Positions 34,884 through 46,825 are shown, numbered from the stretch's first letter. The stretch: DNA of 64,000 nucleotides from Arabidopsis thaliana (GCF_000001735.4 NC_003076.8:21765835-21829834); one strand, 5' to 3'. Notes: a model not told the origin generated them from the sequence alone. Numbers and translations are program-made.

Positions 34884-35386
34884 AAGTAGTAATTAAAGCG
34901 TTTTGGAGTTTTCTTTGTTGTTATTGTGTGTTTCAAACAGATTTTGAGTTACAATTTTTGTTTTGTTTTGAGCATATCATAATATATTTCTTTGATATTC
35001 TATCATATTAAATCTTAAATAAACACATGGAAAAAAGTGTTGGGGAGGAATCATATTAAATCTTTAAAAAACAAACAAGATTACCAGTTGATTCACAAAG
35101 TTCATAATTAAGAATTAAATTTCCATGAACTCTGATTGAGAAAGAAATATAGGATTAGGACAATATGGGCTTAGTCAGGCCTGAACTAAATTCAAGGCCC
35201 AATCACTTGTTTTTAATTTATGTAGTACAAAGACGGTTATGTCCCCAATAAACCTGATAAATAATTATGAAAAATTATAAATACCTTCTCCTTCGTCGTA
35301 AATTGTTCAATTCTAAATCCCTAGATCTAAAAATTACTTTCGAGGCTGGTCGGAAAACCTAGCAGTCGCTTATTGTCAAATTAACC

Positions 35387-36712
35387 ATGGAAGAATCCGC
35401 CGTCAGAGTAATCTTCTTCTCCTTAAATTATGGATTTCTTCTTACGCTCTCTTTGCTTAACCTCTGTTTCTCTATTAATGGTTTCTTGCATCACAAGAAA
35501 GAAGGAAAATATTTGAAGTCGTAGAATTTTTGATATGATCTTTTGTACCGTAGGGTCTGGAATCGAAGGATACGAACAATCGTAAATGGTACTCCTTTTT
35601 TTCTTTTTGGTTTTGGGGGTACTTAGAATTTGTCATTTTGATAATATATTATCTCCTGTAGCTTTAGTAAGATTTCCGTCGAGGGATACGACACTTCGGT
35701 TCATGAGTTTCCTCTCAAGCTCGCGTTGGCAAAGCATTTCGCTTCATGCGGAAAGATTGTAGATATTGATGTTCCCAGAGACTTTAAAAAGCGTATCCTC
35801 AAGAGGTTTTGGGGATTTCAATTTGGTCTCTCTCATTTTTGTTAAAATTCAACACTCTAAAACAAGTTTTTCTCTCTTTTTTCACAGTCCTCTCTTCATT
35901 ATTTTTCATGCGAAAGAAGGAGAAAGTCCCGTAGACAAGGCATTGGAACTTAGTGGGACTGACGTGGGAGGATGGAATGTAGTCGTGAAGTCTCTACCCG
36001 GGCAGCAAATGTACAGAGATCCTGGGGGAGTCGACCGCTTCAAAGGAGAACGCACGTAAGTTGTTTAATCCTGCAAATCAATTTTCTTAGTACCTGTTCT
36101 TGTGATCATTGCCATATAATATTCTCTCATACAATTAATTGATATGTTAGGCTCATAGTTAAGGTATATGATACACCTTCTACGTTGTCTAAGATTGATC
36201 TCCAGATCGGGCTGTGTAAACATTTCTCTTCATGTGGAGAGGTCACCGGTATAAGTGTTTTGGTCCACGGAAACTTGTGCTGTCACGAAAGGTTTGTGGC
36301 TTCGTCCAGTTGTGACTTTTGACCCAGATATTATCTCAAGTTAATAAATTTCTAACAAAAAAAAACTTGTTTCTGTTGAATTTTACAGTAAAGCTCGAGT
36401 TGATATTATGGGAAAAGGATGTGTAGACAAGGCGCTGGAACTAAGTGGACGTACCGCAGATGGATGGAAGATTGTAGTTTATTTTGTTGTGCCGCCAGCA
36501 GGCAGAAAATTAAAGCCTACTGGAAGTGGACATCCAAGTACGTAAATTTGCTCTTGCTTTTTGCCTGCAAAATTATAACCTCTCATTAATTTCCTTGTTT
36601 ATACTTTATATTAGCTATTGGAGTTGAGAGGATGAAGAAGGCTGAACTTAAGAAGAAGGCTAAGATGGAGATGATGGACAAGGGTAAGAAGAAGAGGAAA
36701 ACTACGGAGTAG
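35387..36712 (+). CDS. Protein with two degenerate RRM-like domains and Lys-rich tail, 251 residues
   Basis: Seven exons: 35387-35407, 35554-35588, 35662-35805, 35888-36055, 36151-36291, 36389-36537 and 36615-36712. They total 756 nt in one frame. Two similar modules can be aligned: KISVEGYDTSVHEFPLKLALAKHFASCGKIVDIDV...DKALELSGTDVGGWNVVV and LIVKVYDTPSTLSKIDLQIGLCKHFSSCGEVTGISV...DKALELSGRTADGWKIVV. Each has the RRM topology (beta strand, helix with HFxSCGxV, and ALELSG), but the RNP1 octamer aromatics are missing. The last 35 residues are Lys-rich with a KKKRK nuclear or nucleolar signal. The layout resembles plant nucleolin-like RRM proteins. RNA binding is inferred. Confidence 0.85.
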
Positions 36713-38730
36713 AAGGCCAAGTATGATGTCTTTGACTGGATGTTAAAAAGGGAAGCTTAATAATCAATATCCGTTTTCATTATTACCCAAGAGTATATTT
36801 ACCGTATGCATGCGATTCCATTGATTAGGTAGACATAAGCATGTTTTTGCCAGTTCTTTACGTTAGTTATCAGCATAAAACACAAACTGCACATATAACC
36901 AATAGCTGAATTTTACGATATGGGAGATATACAGCAAGTTATATTTTACAAGAGGTGGTGTTTAATATAATCAGGAAATGAGATGAATGTAAACAAGTCT
37001 CATGGATAAAAATACGCCTTTTCATCTTCCCCGAGCCAGTGAACTTCAAAACTTTATCAGCAAAAAGTATCGACATGTATAACTAATAATCACGTTCTCA
37101 ACATCAAATACAAAACTCAAGGTGAAACCAACCACTAGCAATCCAAACAATCACATAAGAATCAAAATACAATCGATGCCGCAATTTTACTGCTGATTTA
37201 ACTATTCCTCCAAGTTCAACTGACAATGCCACTCAAACTTTTGACAAGATCAATCAAATTCAAGCTCAAATTGCATTACTTCGTCTAGAGAACAAATATA
37301 GATGTATGCAATGTCCCACATTGCTTTAAAAAATAGAAAATGGTTTAAAATCACTATCAAAAGAATTGAAATAGTTTCGAATACGAATGAGAAAAAGTTT
37401 GAATTAATAGTCGTCTAAAATTAAAAGCATTACCCGGTTTACTCCGATTTTTTATTTTAAAGAATTGAAAGTTTTAGAATAATCATAGCAGACGGGAATA
37501 ACTCGTACAAAAAAGTGAAATATTTTTTGGTAAGGTCAAGAGTCAAAGAGGCGTAATTTATTAATGACATAAACGTGACAGGAAGTACAATCTACTTACT
37601 CATGTTATTACACATATTTTTATCAATCTAAATATTGCTAAGAGAAATAATCAAGTCAATAACCCGAGAAAACTATGATAAGAGATCTCAAAGTGTCTCC
37701 AATTTCTGCTCGGGTTCTCCTAACATATAGTTACTACACTATTGACCATGTATGATACAATTTATTTACTTCCTTCTTATGTGTATGCTTTCTAAGTTAA
37801 TACTTTCTAATTTAACTTCTTGTTCTTGTTGCAGGGAGTCTACAACCCATTTACTAATAAGCTTGTTGTTATAATCATGGTCATCTCGTCTTATTGACCG
37901 ACTGTGGGTGGATCTAGTTACAAGTCTCCCTGTCTTTGAAGCATATGTTTGCATCGGTTAGGGTCATGGTCGAGATGGCTACATACTCATAGCTATGATT
38001 GATGTATATCGTTTAGATTTAGAGCCGATGCCGGTTTGAGTTGAATTCCTTGGTTAAACTTGCTGAGATGAATTTTGTTTCTTAACATTCGATTTAGTAT
38101 ATGTTTTCTTAGTATATGTAAAAAGGTTACTAGTATATGTGATAACTTTAGTCTATGTGATATAATTATGAGGTGATTTGACATTTTGGACAGAGTAAGA
38201 CTTGTAGAGTTTAATTCATCAGTTATATACATATATTAATGCTATTTCAACTTCTTGAACCCTCGATAGAATTTATAATTGAAATAATATGATTTGGTTT
38301 GAATATTTATAATCAATTTCGATGATACGATAATCAATATTCAGAAATAATACGATAAATCTCTAAATTTTAAAAGATTTTAGATTACTTTTTACAAATC
38401 TTAAATGAATAATACCAAATTTTTAAAAAATCTTAATTGAATAACAACTTGTACATGACATTTAAGTCTCTAAAACTACTTTTGAAATAATAAACCAAAA
38501 CCCCTCTCTAAATCTTAATCTTGTTCCTATTTTTTTCAAGTGTTTTTTTTATCAAATAAATTATGAGTAAAATCCGATTAAAATATCTCACACTATATCT
38601 CAAATCACAGAAAACAAAAATCTTTTTTTAATATACAATTTAAATCTTTTACTCCGATTTAAATATAACATTTTTGGGACAACTAGCCAAACGTTACAAG
38701 ACGTCAATAAATTCCATTGACGGTTACAAT
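36713..38730. other. Intergenic, 2 kb, with duplicated blocks and a short coding-like relic
   Basis: 36722-36950 repeats blocks found at 33541-33665 and 34300-34380. 37183-37329 is an uninterrupted 48-codon stretch (FTADLTIPPSSTDNATQ, FDKINQIQAQIALLRLENK) that looks protein-coding in composition, without a start codon or family I recognise. The rest is AT-rich and blank. Confidence 0.5.
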
Positions 38731-38799
38731 TTGATGATAGGTTTGCTTTCGTTACCCTGAGTCCCTGAGTATTAGTGTGGATATCCCAAACTTCGCAAT

Positions 38800-39355
38800 C
38801 GCAGTAATTAGGGTTATACGATTTTTGCAGTCATAAATCAAGGTAATCGGCTATGTTTTCGATACTTTTGTAATTAGTGTTTTACGAGTTTTGACTGATT
38901 ACGATATCTCTGTTATGGAGGTTGATGTATTTCTCGGCTACGTGCCTCTATGATCAGTCTATTAACCATGTTCCTCTTCTACATATGTGGTGATTTGGGG
39001 AAAGACATATCAGTTTTATGTAAAAACCTTTCGTTTTTGTAAATTGTAGTGGATCTTCAAACCCTAAGCTTGAACATGAAGTTAAGTAGGTTACTTTGTG
39101 ATTTTTATGCTTTAACGTTTTGTCTGGTCATTAAGCTCTTGATTTTGAATCACTTCCGGGAGATTTGTCTCTAGTTAGATTCCACTTTTGGTTAAGTGTT
39201 GTCTTGATTATGATGAAGAGAAAAAAGAGAATGAGAGCGTTAGAGAGTAAATTATGATGAAGATGAGCGTTGCAGCCAAGTTGAACAAACTCGGGAAACA
39301 TATGAGAAGAGAGTCATCGATAGATCATTGGATTAAACCGAAAACATGTTTTTGC
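38800..39355 (+). mobile_element. Copia gag-like unit, short degenerate copy (fossil)
   Basis: The leader-like part (TTCTCGGCTACGTGCCTCTA near 38932) matches the region upstream of the 31.2-kb gag-like ORF. 39212-39355 is nearly identical to two separated stretches of the 34.4-34.7 kb fragment. Broken; no LTRs. The high identity of the last part suggests a recent duplication between the two places. Confidence 0.65.
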
Positions 39356-39574
39356 CACTTCTTGTTCTGTTTTCCCTGTTTTAGCTCTGTTTCCCCTGTT
39401 TTTGCTCTGTTTCCCATATTCTCTGTAACTTTTTCAGTTAAATAACACTGAAGTTACAAAAAGAGTTTATGATACTTACATTATGTTTTAAAAGCTAGTA
39501 CCAATATACGTTTAAAGACGATATAACAACACCATAAGCTGCAAAATCTGAAGAAACATCTAAAACCCAAAATC

Positions 39575-39919
39575 TTACAATTCAGGTGATTCATGGATAG
39601 ATTCAAGCCTTGGGATCCATTTACTCTCGTCAAAACAACTGAGAGAGGTTCTCTGATTCACAAAAGCCAGCTGCTCCAATGAAACTTGCTTCGCTAACAA
39701 GCGATCCAGCTGTTTCCTAGTTATCACCACTTTGATTCTCCTTCTTCCTTCCATAACCTTCTCTTCAGACACCAATTCATCCTCGGGACATACAGATCCG
39801 TTCTTGATCTCTGTGTTAGAAACTTGAATTTTGTTACTATCAAGATGTTTTACGCACAAACATACACCAAGTTTGGAGAGAGTCACCAAGATTTGCTTCA
39901 AGCTTAGTCTCTTCTTCAT
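39575..39919 (-). CDS. Small uncharacterised plant protein, 114 residues
   Basis: I place the start at Met39919 (MKKRLSLKQILVTLSKLG) rather than at the upstream in-frame Met40006, because a TATA box (39988-39997) lies between them. Probably AT5G53710. The protein has a basic N terminus, an acidic middle (CPEDELVSEEKVMEG) and a conserved-looking segment RRRIKVVITRKQLDRLLAKQVSLEQL. Several plant-specific small proteins of the PADRE/DUF4228 group have a similar RVKVVITKxxLxxLL strand-helix, so a distant relation is possible. No enzymatic motif or signal peptide is seen. Confidence 0.75.
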   Translation of the reverse strand: MKKRLSLKQILVTLSKLGVCLCVKHLDSNKIQVSNTEIKNGSVCPEDELVSEEKVMEGRRRIKVVITRKQLDRLLAKQVSLEQLAFVNQRTSLSCFDESKWIPRLESIHESPEL

Positions 39920-39987
39920 TACTGTTTTCGTTATTGGAAGCCTTAGAACAAGTAAGCTGTGAGATTCATTCACCTTCTTATTACGTG

Positions 39988-39997
39988 TATATATATA
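39988..39997 (-). promoter_or_regulatory. TATA box of the 114-residue protein gene
   Basis: TATATATATA, about 70 bases upstream of the chosen ATG at 39919. It decides the start choice because the longer frame would begin upstream of it. Confidence 0.6.
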
Positions 39998-39999
39998 GA

Positions 40000-40725
40000 C
40001 AAACACAAAGAGGCTTGTTTTGAAATATTTTTAAAAGCTTCCAATTATTAAAATCATCGGTTGTGTTTAATTTGGAGTGGATAGTAAAAATTAAAAAAGT
40101 AGGTGGGAATGTAACAGATTCGGATCAATGGGTATCTTAATGACCAAAAGAAAAATAGAGATGAAAGTCTTGAAGATGTTAACACGTGTGTACAATGGGT
40201 CGGTTCTTGCACATAAAACATTAATTTTGGACCGACTTTTTGATCCAAAACCATATGGCTTGTCAAATACTTTGTGGTATATCATGATGAAACCTACTTG
40301 ATGTATATATGTATGATAATGGTGATCACTAAGACTATTTGCAATTGGAAGTCAATCCAAAATAATAAAAAAAACAGAATTGTGATTGACCTAATTTTTG
40401 TTGTTACACTTTTTAGAAGTTGATAAAGTTTACCAGCTCCATATTTAATGGAAAAAAAATTAGATATAGTCAACTTAAATGTTACTTTAAACGGTTGAAC
40501 GCGGGATTATGAAATGTATTATTTTATCAATAATCTCTTCAAACCTTATCGTAAATATATAAACGGTTAGTTAACTGATTTAAAGAGAAATTTCTAGAAT
40601 TTATCCAACTTAATTTTCGGTGTTTAATGCAAATCCTAATAAAAATTTGAATAACCCATTTTTTTCAAAAGAAAAATGATTTTCTCCATATCCTATTACA
40701 TAAAGGATTGTTGTGTATTTCTTCT
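40000..40725. other. Divergent spacer between the 114-residue gene and the next RRM gene
   Basis: No coding content recognised. AT-rich. Confidence 0.5.
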
Positions 40726-40733
40726 TATATATA
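40726..40733 (+). promoter_or_regulatory. TATA box of the second small RRM gene
   Basis: TATATATA, 55-62 bases before the start codon at 40788. Confidence 0.65.
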
Positions 40734-40787
40734 GAGACCATTGTAAAAAAAACATCATTGCATACCCTTTAACGTAACTTCTTAGCC

Positions 40788-41178
40788 ATGTCTCACCCAA
40801 ACGATAGAGAAACAAAGATATATGTGGCAGGTTTGCCTTGGATTACAAGAACCGAAGGTCTCATAAGTTACTTCGAACGATTTGGAGAAATCGTTTATGC
40901 TAAAGTAGTTTGTGATGGAGCAACACAAAGATCAAAGGGATTTGGTTTTGTAAGCATTTAAACAACATATAATATGTAGAGTAATTATTTGATATAAATT
41001 ATTATTTTTAATCATGACTTTGAGTCAATATTATTAGGTCACGTTTAGAGAAGTTGAATCTGCAACGAGAGCATGCGAGAATCCAAATCACACCATAGAC
41101 GGACGAACAGTCAATTGCAAACTTGCTTATCTTGGTGCTAGGGTTCACAATTACCAACCAAACCAATACGGTTATTAA
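40788..41178 (+). CDS. Single-RRM RNA-binding protein, 100 residues
   Basis: Exons 40788-40949 and 41038-41178 give 100 residues (AT5G53720 from memory). RNP2 is KIYVAGLPW and RNP1 is SKGFGFVTF. The intron splits RNP1 at exactly the same phase-0 point as in the gene at 32.5 kb, so the two are paralogues. Compared with that gene it lacks the long Tyr/Asn-rich tail and is little more than a bare RRM with a short NYQPNQYGY end. GT/AG-flanked short segments downstream (around 41269-41300 and 41395) could be added by alternative splicing within the last exon. Confidence 0.88.
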
Positions 41179-42237
41179 TCTCAATTCTCTTTTTGGTTTC
41201 TTTCCAATTCAATTTTTTTTGCAGTGATAATTATTCATTATAATCTTTAATCTTGTATATATATTCAGGTCAACCGCTATATACATATAGATACTGGTAT
41301 TTTCTCTTTCCTTTCATCTCTCAACTTTTTTTTAGTAATTGTATGATATTAACAAGGAACTAATAAAATTGATTTATTTTCTTTCATATTCAGGAACCCG
41401 TTTGATCAGCAGTATTACCTATGTTACACTATCTATCCGTATTAAAAGCAATCTCAATCTGAGACATGGGATCATCTTGTTCTGTTGGATTCTCATAGTC
41501 AACTAGGTTTTAGTTTGTCTGAATTTTATATCATTGTTTCTGTTGAGGTTTTCGTTTGTCTGACTTTTATATCATTGTTTCTGTTATAGCAGAGTATCTA
41601 TGCTCTACTTTACGTAGGTTCTATCTAATTCGGAAAATTAAAGATTTAAATAAATTGTTTATTGGTTACTATTAAGGTTTCCGCAAAAAAAGGGAAATAA
41701 TTAACGTAATCTACGTTTGCAAGAACATCAACTGTAATATTCTTTATTCGAGTCTTAATGAATCCATGAACCGAACCTTCTTAATTCTCTCTGCATCCTC
41801 GTATTTGTTGAAAAAACATAGAAACTAGGAAAAAGGGCTTTACTTAATTCTTCCCAAAAGTAGAGTGAAGATACAAAAAAAAAAAAAAAGTTAATGGATT
41901 TCAAGAAATACACACAAAACATGGACCACCCAACAGACTCAAATCTTTATGTGTAGAGCTCTAAAAAGATACAAGCACCATGAATTATTTAAGAGAAGAG
42001 GGAAAGTAATCAGGTGAAACATTGCTCCTGTCTATTTTCCTGTTCTTCGCCTTTTTATCCTCTGCTTTTAACTAGGGATATGCTTTGTTATTTTACAACT
42101 ATATCATTCAATATAAACTGTTCAATGTAACTTTACAAGAAGTACTAATTACCAGCCCACAAACGTCGACAGAAAGAACAATTGCGCATAAGTGAAAAAA
42201 ACTATAGTGTATATGTGGTTGATTATTCTATATAGTC
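41179..42237. other. 3' ends of convergent genes; no other gene
   Basis: Contains the 3' UTRs of the RRM gene (plus) and NHL26 (minus). A direct repeat of TTTTATATCATTGTTTCTGTT occurs at about 41524 and 41567. Otherwise unremarkable. Confidence 0.5.
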
Positions 42238-42879
42238 TCATATAGTTGTAGAGCAACGAGTCCCTTGTAATGAAGCTAAGGGAGGAGTGGTCATGTTCAT
42301 TCCAAAAGCCACAATTGCAAGACAATTCACATTAAACCGGTATGCACCCGAGACCCATGTCCCGATCTTCCACCGTAGTTTCCCGTCCATCTTCATACCG
42401 ATGATTATTTTACCAGTTGACCGTTCACGACTGATTTGATAACCAAAGGACTGGGCAACGGGTAGCTCAGTCCCTTGAAGAAACGCTGTCAAGAGATTGA
42501 TTTCTTCATGGGATTGATAAAAAGGCGGTAGAGAGGCCTCTGATGTGATTTGTTGTCCCCTATACGCTGCATATACGAGTAGCTTGTCGTAGTAGATCCC
42601 GACTTTTTTGTTAGGGTTTTTGGAGAAGAGAGTTAGTTGGACTGAAGAGTTGAGGAGATGAGTGGAGGAGGTGGTGAGGTTGAGGCTGTATATATCGGCT
42701 TCTGTGAGGGAGAACTCGGGTCTCTCGGGGTGGAGGATGAGCCAAACGAGGAAGATGATGAGGAGAAGGCCAGAGAAGAAAGTTGAGAATGTGAAAAATA
42801 GTTTCTTGTGGCGATTGTTGATGTTAATCCCTCCTTTCTTGGCGCAATGTTTTGGAGAAGTTATGGAGATTTGAGACAT
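42238..42879 (-). CDS. NHL26: NDR1/HIN1-like protein 26 (LEA_2 family membrane protein)
   Basis: A single exon of 213 residues. A basic N terminus is followed by one transmembrane helix (about residues 27-49, LFFTFSTFFSGLLLIIFLVWLIL). The rest is an LEA_2/WHy beta-sandwich with the family signature NPNKKVGIYYD, three or more N-glycosylation sequons, and the fold's C-terminal CSTTI after RC. The topology is that of NDR1-like proteins with most of the chain outside the plasma membrane. In Arabidopsis NHL26 (AT5G53730) is a phloem plasmodesmal protein that alters sugar export when overexpressed (established knowledge). Length is normal for the family. Confidence 0.93.
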   Translation of the reverse strand: MSQISITSPKHCAKKGGININNRHKKLFFTFSTFFSGLLLIIFLVWLILHPERPEFSLTEADIYSLNLTTSSTHLLNSSVQLTLFSKNPNKKVGIYYDKLLVYAAYRGQQITSEASLPPFYQSHEEINLLTAFLQGTELPVAQSFGYQISRERSTGKIIIGMKMDGKLRWKIGTWVSGAYRFNVNCLAIVAFGMNMTTPPLASLQGTRCSTTI

Positions 42880-45800
42880 TTGGAGAGAGAGATGATGATG
42901 ATGAAGAAGACCAAGAAGAGGGACAGAGAAGAATGAGAGAAGGTGAATGGGTTAATAAAGAGTGGAAGAAGAAAGCTATAAGCACTTAAGCGGCAATTAT
43001 CTTTGTGTCTTTAGTAATGCTTTTTTTACTTAGTTTGTTACTTGGTGAAGGTGTGAAAATATTGGCCGTTGGATTAGTGATAAATGGACTTCTGTTTTCT
43101 TGCGGTCGTTCTTTTGCTTTATGTATATATTTGCGTGAACGTTTTAGTTACTTATATTATTATACATGCTTGATTAGTTAAGGAAAACACCAAATAATCA
43201 ATAAAGTTAACACATCGTGAGACTTTGAAATGTCTTGAAAAGCTTCTTTTTCTTGCACACTTTGCGTTTTTCTTTAACTTCAAATGATTAATGTTTTGTG
43301 AGATCGTGCATGGTAAGTTTTGATATCACCCAAAGTTAAAAGATAACATGTCATGAGAAGAAACCGATATAGATCCATATATAATTAAAGACCTAAGATG
43401 TGTATAGAATAAAGCATAAGTCCATTATATAGTATCGATCATTTTGTTAGTTGAAGACTTAGATGATTAGACCGGTATGAAAATGATAAAGAAGGAAAGT
43501 TGTTGAACAAAATATATATTTTGGTCAAGAAGCTATGTGTGTATATTTGATGTTTCAAGTGCTTGAAATTTTTAGTTTATTTCAAGTACTTTAAAGTAGG
43601 ATTGGTTTTGAATGCCAGCAATTTTTTCCATCTGATGTCCATTGTCTTTTATTTAGATTCTTCATCTATAATATTTAATATATAAGTAAATTGGTCTTCT
43701 TCTTTTTTTCCAAAGTAATTAAACTGGTCTCTTAAAATATACTATGATAATTAAATAAATGGTTTTAGGTCGTCAACCGGTAAAAGCACTTTTAATTTCT
43801 TTAAGAAAATTAATGTCTTGTATTAAGCAATAAAAGATTACTATATAAGAACTTTGTTATCAAATATTCTTATGCATATGAATATAAGAAAGAGCACGAG
43901 TCTTAGGGTCCGAAGATCCTTTTGTCGGAACCTATACTGTTATACGGTCTCTTGCTCGGTTTGTAGTAGTTTCATGGGACAAGCCATATACGTATTACTA
44001 TTATTTTTGAAATATAAAACTATATGCTATAAAATTACTACAAGTATACAAGAATCAACGCCTCCAAATTTCTTTTAAAAGTTTCATATATCCTATGAAA
44101 AGCTTAGATTTTTTCCTCCACAAAAGCAGCTTTTCACATTATTTAATATAATTGGATAATACCTATTTTATCATATGGGATCAATAAGAACATCATATAT
44201 GTTTTTTTAAAAACGTCTTTTTGTTGATAAATTTGTTTTCTTTTCCTAAATCAATATAAATAAAATTATGTGGTTTTATGAATACGGGGTTTTCTAAATT
44301 GCAAAAAAAGAATATAAAATCGGATAATCAGACTATAAAGTTTTCTGAAATGTGTTAATGTCTCGGAAGACATGAGGAATCAATAATTAGCTTTTTCATA
44401 AGGAGAAAATATTAAAAAATAGAGAGGAAAAAACCGTGGAAGCATCTCAATCATTTCATGGGGGCCTTTTTGTGTCTTTATGTAGCCGTTCCTTTTACGC
44501 TAAGGAAAGATAGAGCAACTCGTATATGCATCCAAATTTCTTTAGAATTCAAAGTAACATTTATACTCTGAAAAATATATTACTCTCTCAGATATTTTAT
44601 TCATAGATTGTAATAAGTTGGAAAACTAAGTAGAAGAGATGATTCGTATATTCAAAACGTAGTGGATCTATCCATACTCTATTTTAGGGTTCTCCCTTGT
44701 ACAATGGCCCTAGAAGTTATGTATATATATATATACAAGAAAGCTTACAAAGATAGAAAAGTCATATTAAACTTAAGCCTCTTCGACAATATGTATCGTC
44801 AATTCCCGACGCATATTATTGTGCAATAAAATGGGACCTCTAACTCCAGAAACTGGAAAAAACAAAAAGAAGAGAAACGATAACAATGCAAATGTATGGT
44901 TTTTCTATATTAATTTTTATTATATATATGAAGACTTATTTCATTTTTTAGAATGAATGATTTATCATTGATAAACTACTCCATGGACTTTGGTAGTGTG
45001 CGATTTATAATCTTCTTCACTTCTTTTAAAATACTTTCTGAAAAATTGTTCATCATCATAATGTTCTTGCTTTGAACCTAGCTTTTTTGTGTATTACGGT
45101 TTAATTATTCAGACAATGAAGTGGGAAAAAGAGACTTTGCTTTTCGTTTCCTTGCGTCTTTAAAAGTCACTTTTTGTTGATTTTTTCTCACCTAGTTTCA
45201 AAAGTTTTGTGTGCTAAGTCACTGCTAACGAAAAGTGAGTTATTACCAGAACCAAAATATATGAGACTAATGTTGTTGGCTCTACGGTTGAGTAGGAGAA
45301 TTTAACTCTTGCAACCTACACATCCGCAGTTTAAACTTTAGACATGTATGTTCGATTGGTTAAGGTTGTAGATAACGGTTTTTTGGTGTTGTAGAATTAG
45401 GTTATAGTTTAAGATTTTGTTATATTTTTTGCAAAATTTTCGAAATGATTTGTAAATATATTAGTTTTTTTTTATATTGTAAATAATATTATATAGTTCT
45501 TCTACCTCGTAAATTATTTTTTTTATGGTGTAATTTTTCGTAACTTCTAAATAAATAAATTAATATATTAAGTATAGCATGTAAAATCTATATTAATACG
45601 TACCATATTATATAGATGTCTAAAAGTAAATAAATTTTATGCATAGATAATACCATAAATATAATTATAAATGTATATGTTATTTCTTTGTGTGTGCCAT
45701 ACTGCTATATATAAATTTTTGGATTTGTCTTTTTGGCGGGCCAACCGAATGGGGCAGCATGATGTGAACGGGATTTGTTGTGGAGTTAAGTGAACTTTAT

Positions 45801-45930
45801 GCAACTTGGAATCTCCATTATTCGCTCTGGTAAAAAGATTAACTATAGAAAAGTTATAAGATAATAAGAAGATATCAATACAAAGTACTGAGGCAAGACA
45901 AAAAAATGAACGATGTCGCAAAAAAAATAG
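42880..45930. other. Intergenic, 3 kb, no gene recognised
   Basis: AT-rich, with (TA)n near 44720-44736. Frames up to about 75 codons resemble nothing known. The first 300 bp should be the NHL26 promoter (GAT repeats in the leader at about 42893-42907). Confidence 0.5.
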
Positions 45931-45933
45931 GAA

Positions 45934-46149
45934 CCTGTCAGACCGCCGTGCGACCACCCCGGCTAGGGTAAACCGAGCCGAGTAACGATCCTCTACAGCA
46001 CCGGATGCGTCCGAGGACAATCGTAGCCGTCAATCACGCTCTAGCCGCACGGTCATGGTTCATCAACCAGGGTTTAGGGCCTGTCTCTTGAGAAATCAAG
46101 GAAACAGAGGTACGAGCCTATAGAACAGATCCTGTTCAAGTAAGGTCGT
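45934..46149 (-). ncRNA. U3: U3 snoRNA gene, copy 1
   Basis: Minus-strand sequence begins ACGACCTTACTTGAACAGGA, the hallmark 5' end of plant U3, which base-pairs with the pre-rRNA 5' ETS and 18S region. It has internal GATGAACCATGACCG (box C-like), GAGCGTGATTGACGG (box B-like) and a 3' terminal GTCTGACAGG (box D). Length about 216 nt, as expected. U3 guides cleavage at the A0-A2 sites in the nucleolar SSU processome. In plants U3 is made by RNA polymerase III; here the TATA box starts 30 bases upstream, the USE lies 25-26 bp before it, and an eight-T run (about 45921-45928) follows the 3' end as terminator. Confidence 0.95.
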
Positions 46150-46170
46150 GACCATTGCTGCTCTCTCAAT

Positions 46171-46215
46171 GTTATATATCCGGCAACATTGTTTTTCAAA
46201 ATAGCGATGTGGGAC
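46171..46215 (-). promoter_or_regulatory. U3 copy 1 promoter: USE and TATA with Pol III spacing
   Basis: USE GTCCCACATCG on the minus strand (46205-46215) and TATATAAC (46171-46178). About 26 bp separates the two, the short spacing that in plants specifies RNA polymerase III for snRNA-type genes. Confidence 0.92.
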
Positions 46216-46825
46216 AAAGTTATATAAAGATCACATTAGAAAAGCATGCATGGGTCGTGATATATGGACTAAGGCCCACTTAATTATCATATAAAGCCCC
46301 TCCCTAAATTAGCGTTGAAAATTATCATTAAGTCAATATGATTTGCGAAGTATAGGCGTATAGCTATTAAGTGTGATAAATTCGTTCTCAATTATGTGCG
46401 GGTAACAAAGCTATCTTCATTATATCAGACGATGTTGAAACTTTTTTTTTTGTTTTTCTGCCGATGTGAAGATATAACCTATTAGAACAAGCAAAGCAGT
46501 CATTCATGTCCCAATCATTTTTTTATTTCATGCTATGATCCGAAAATTTTGTTCCTTTCTTGGATTACCAATGATGAAACCTAGAAGAACTACAGATTTG
46601 ACGTCTCTCAGTGACTGCATAGCCGCTCGTTGTGATAGCTTGCTTCTGGGGAAGTCTCACAGTAAACAGATATTAATTACATAATCTGTATAACCTTAAA
46701 CGCCAAACTAAATGTTGTGTTATAATACTCCTCCTTTCTAATGACAAACACTGAGCTTCTATACAACCATTACTAAACCCTAGAGAAAAATATTTCATAT
46801 CATTTTGAAACTGAAGAATTGATGG

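Noticed and set aside
37312-37322. GTCCCACATTG, a near match to the snRNA USE on the plus strand
   Set aside because: No correctly spaced TATA box or snRNA-like sequence follows.
39919-40006. Longer start (Met40006) for the 114-residue protein
   Set aside because: A TATA box lies between this ATG and Met39919, so the upstream ATG is probably not transcribed.
45637-46020. 127-codon minus-strand ORF at the U3 locus
   Set aside because: More than a quarter of it is the 3' end of the U3 snoRNA read as protein, and the rest has no family similarity.
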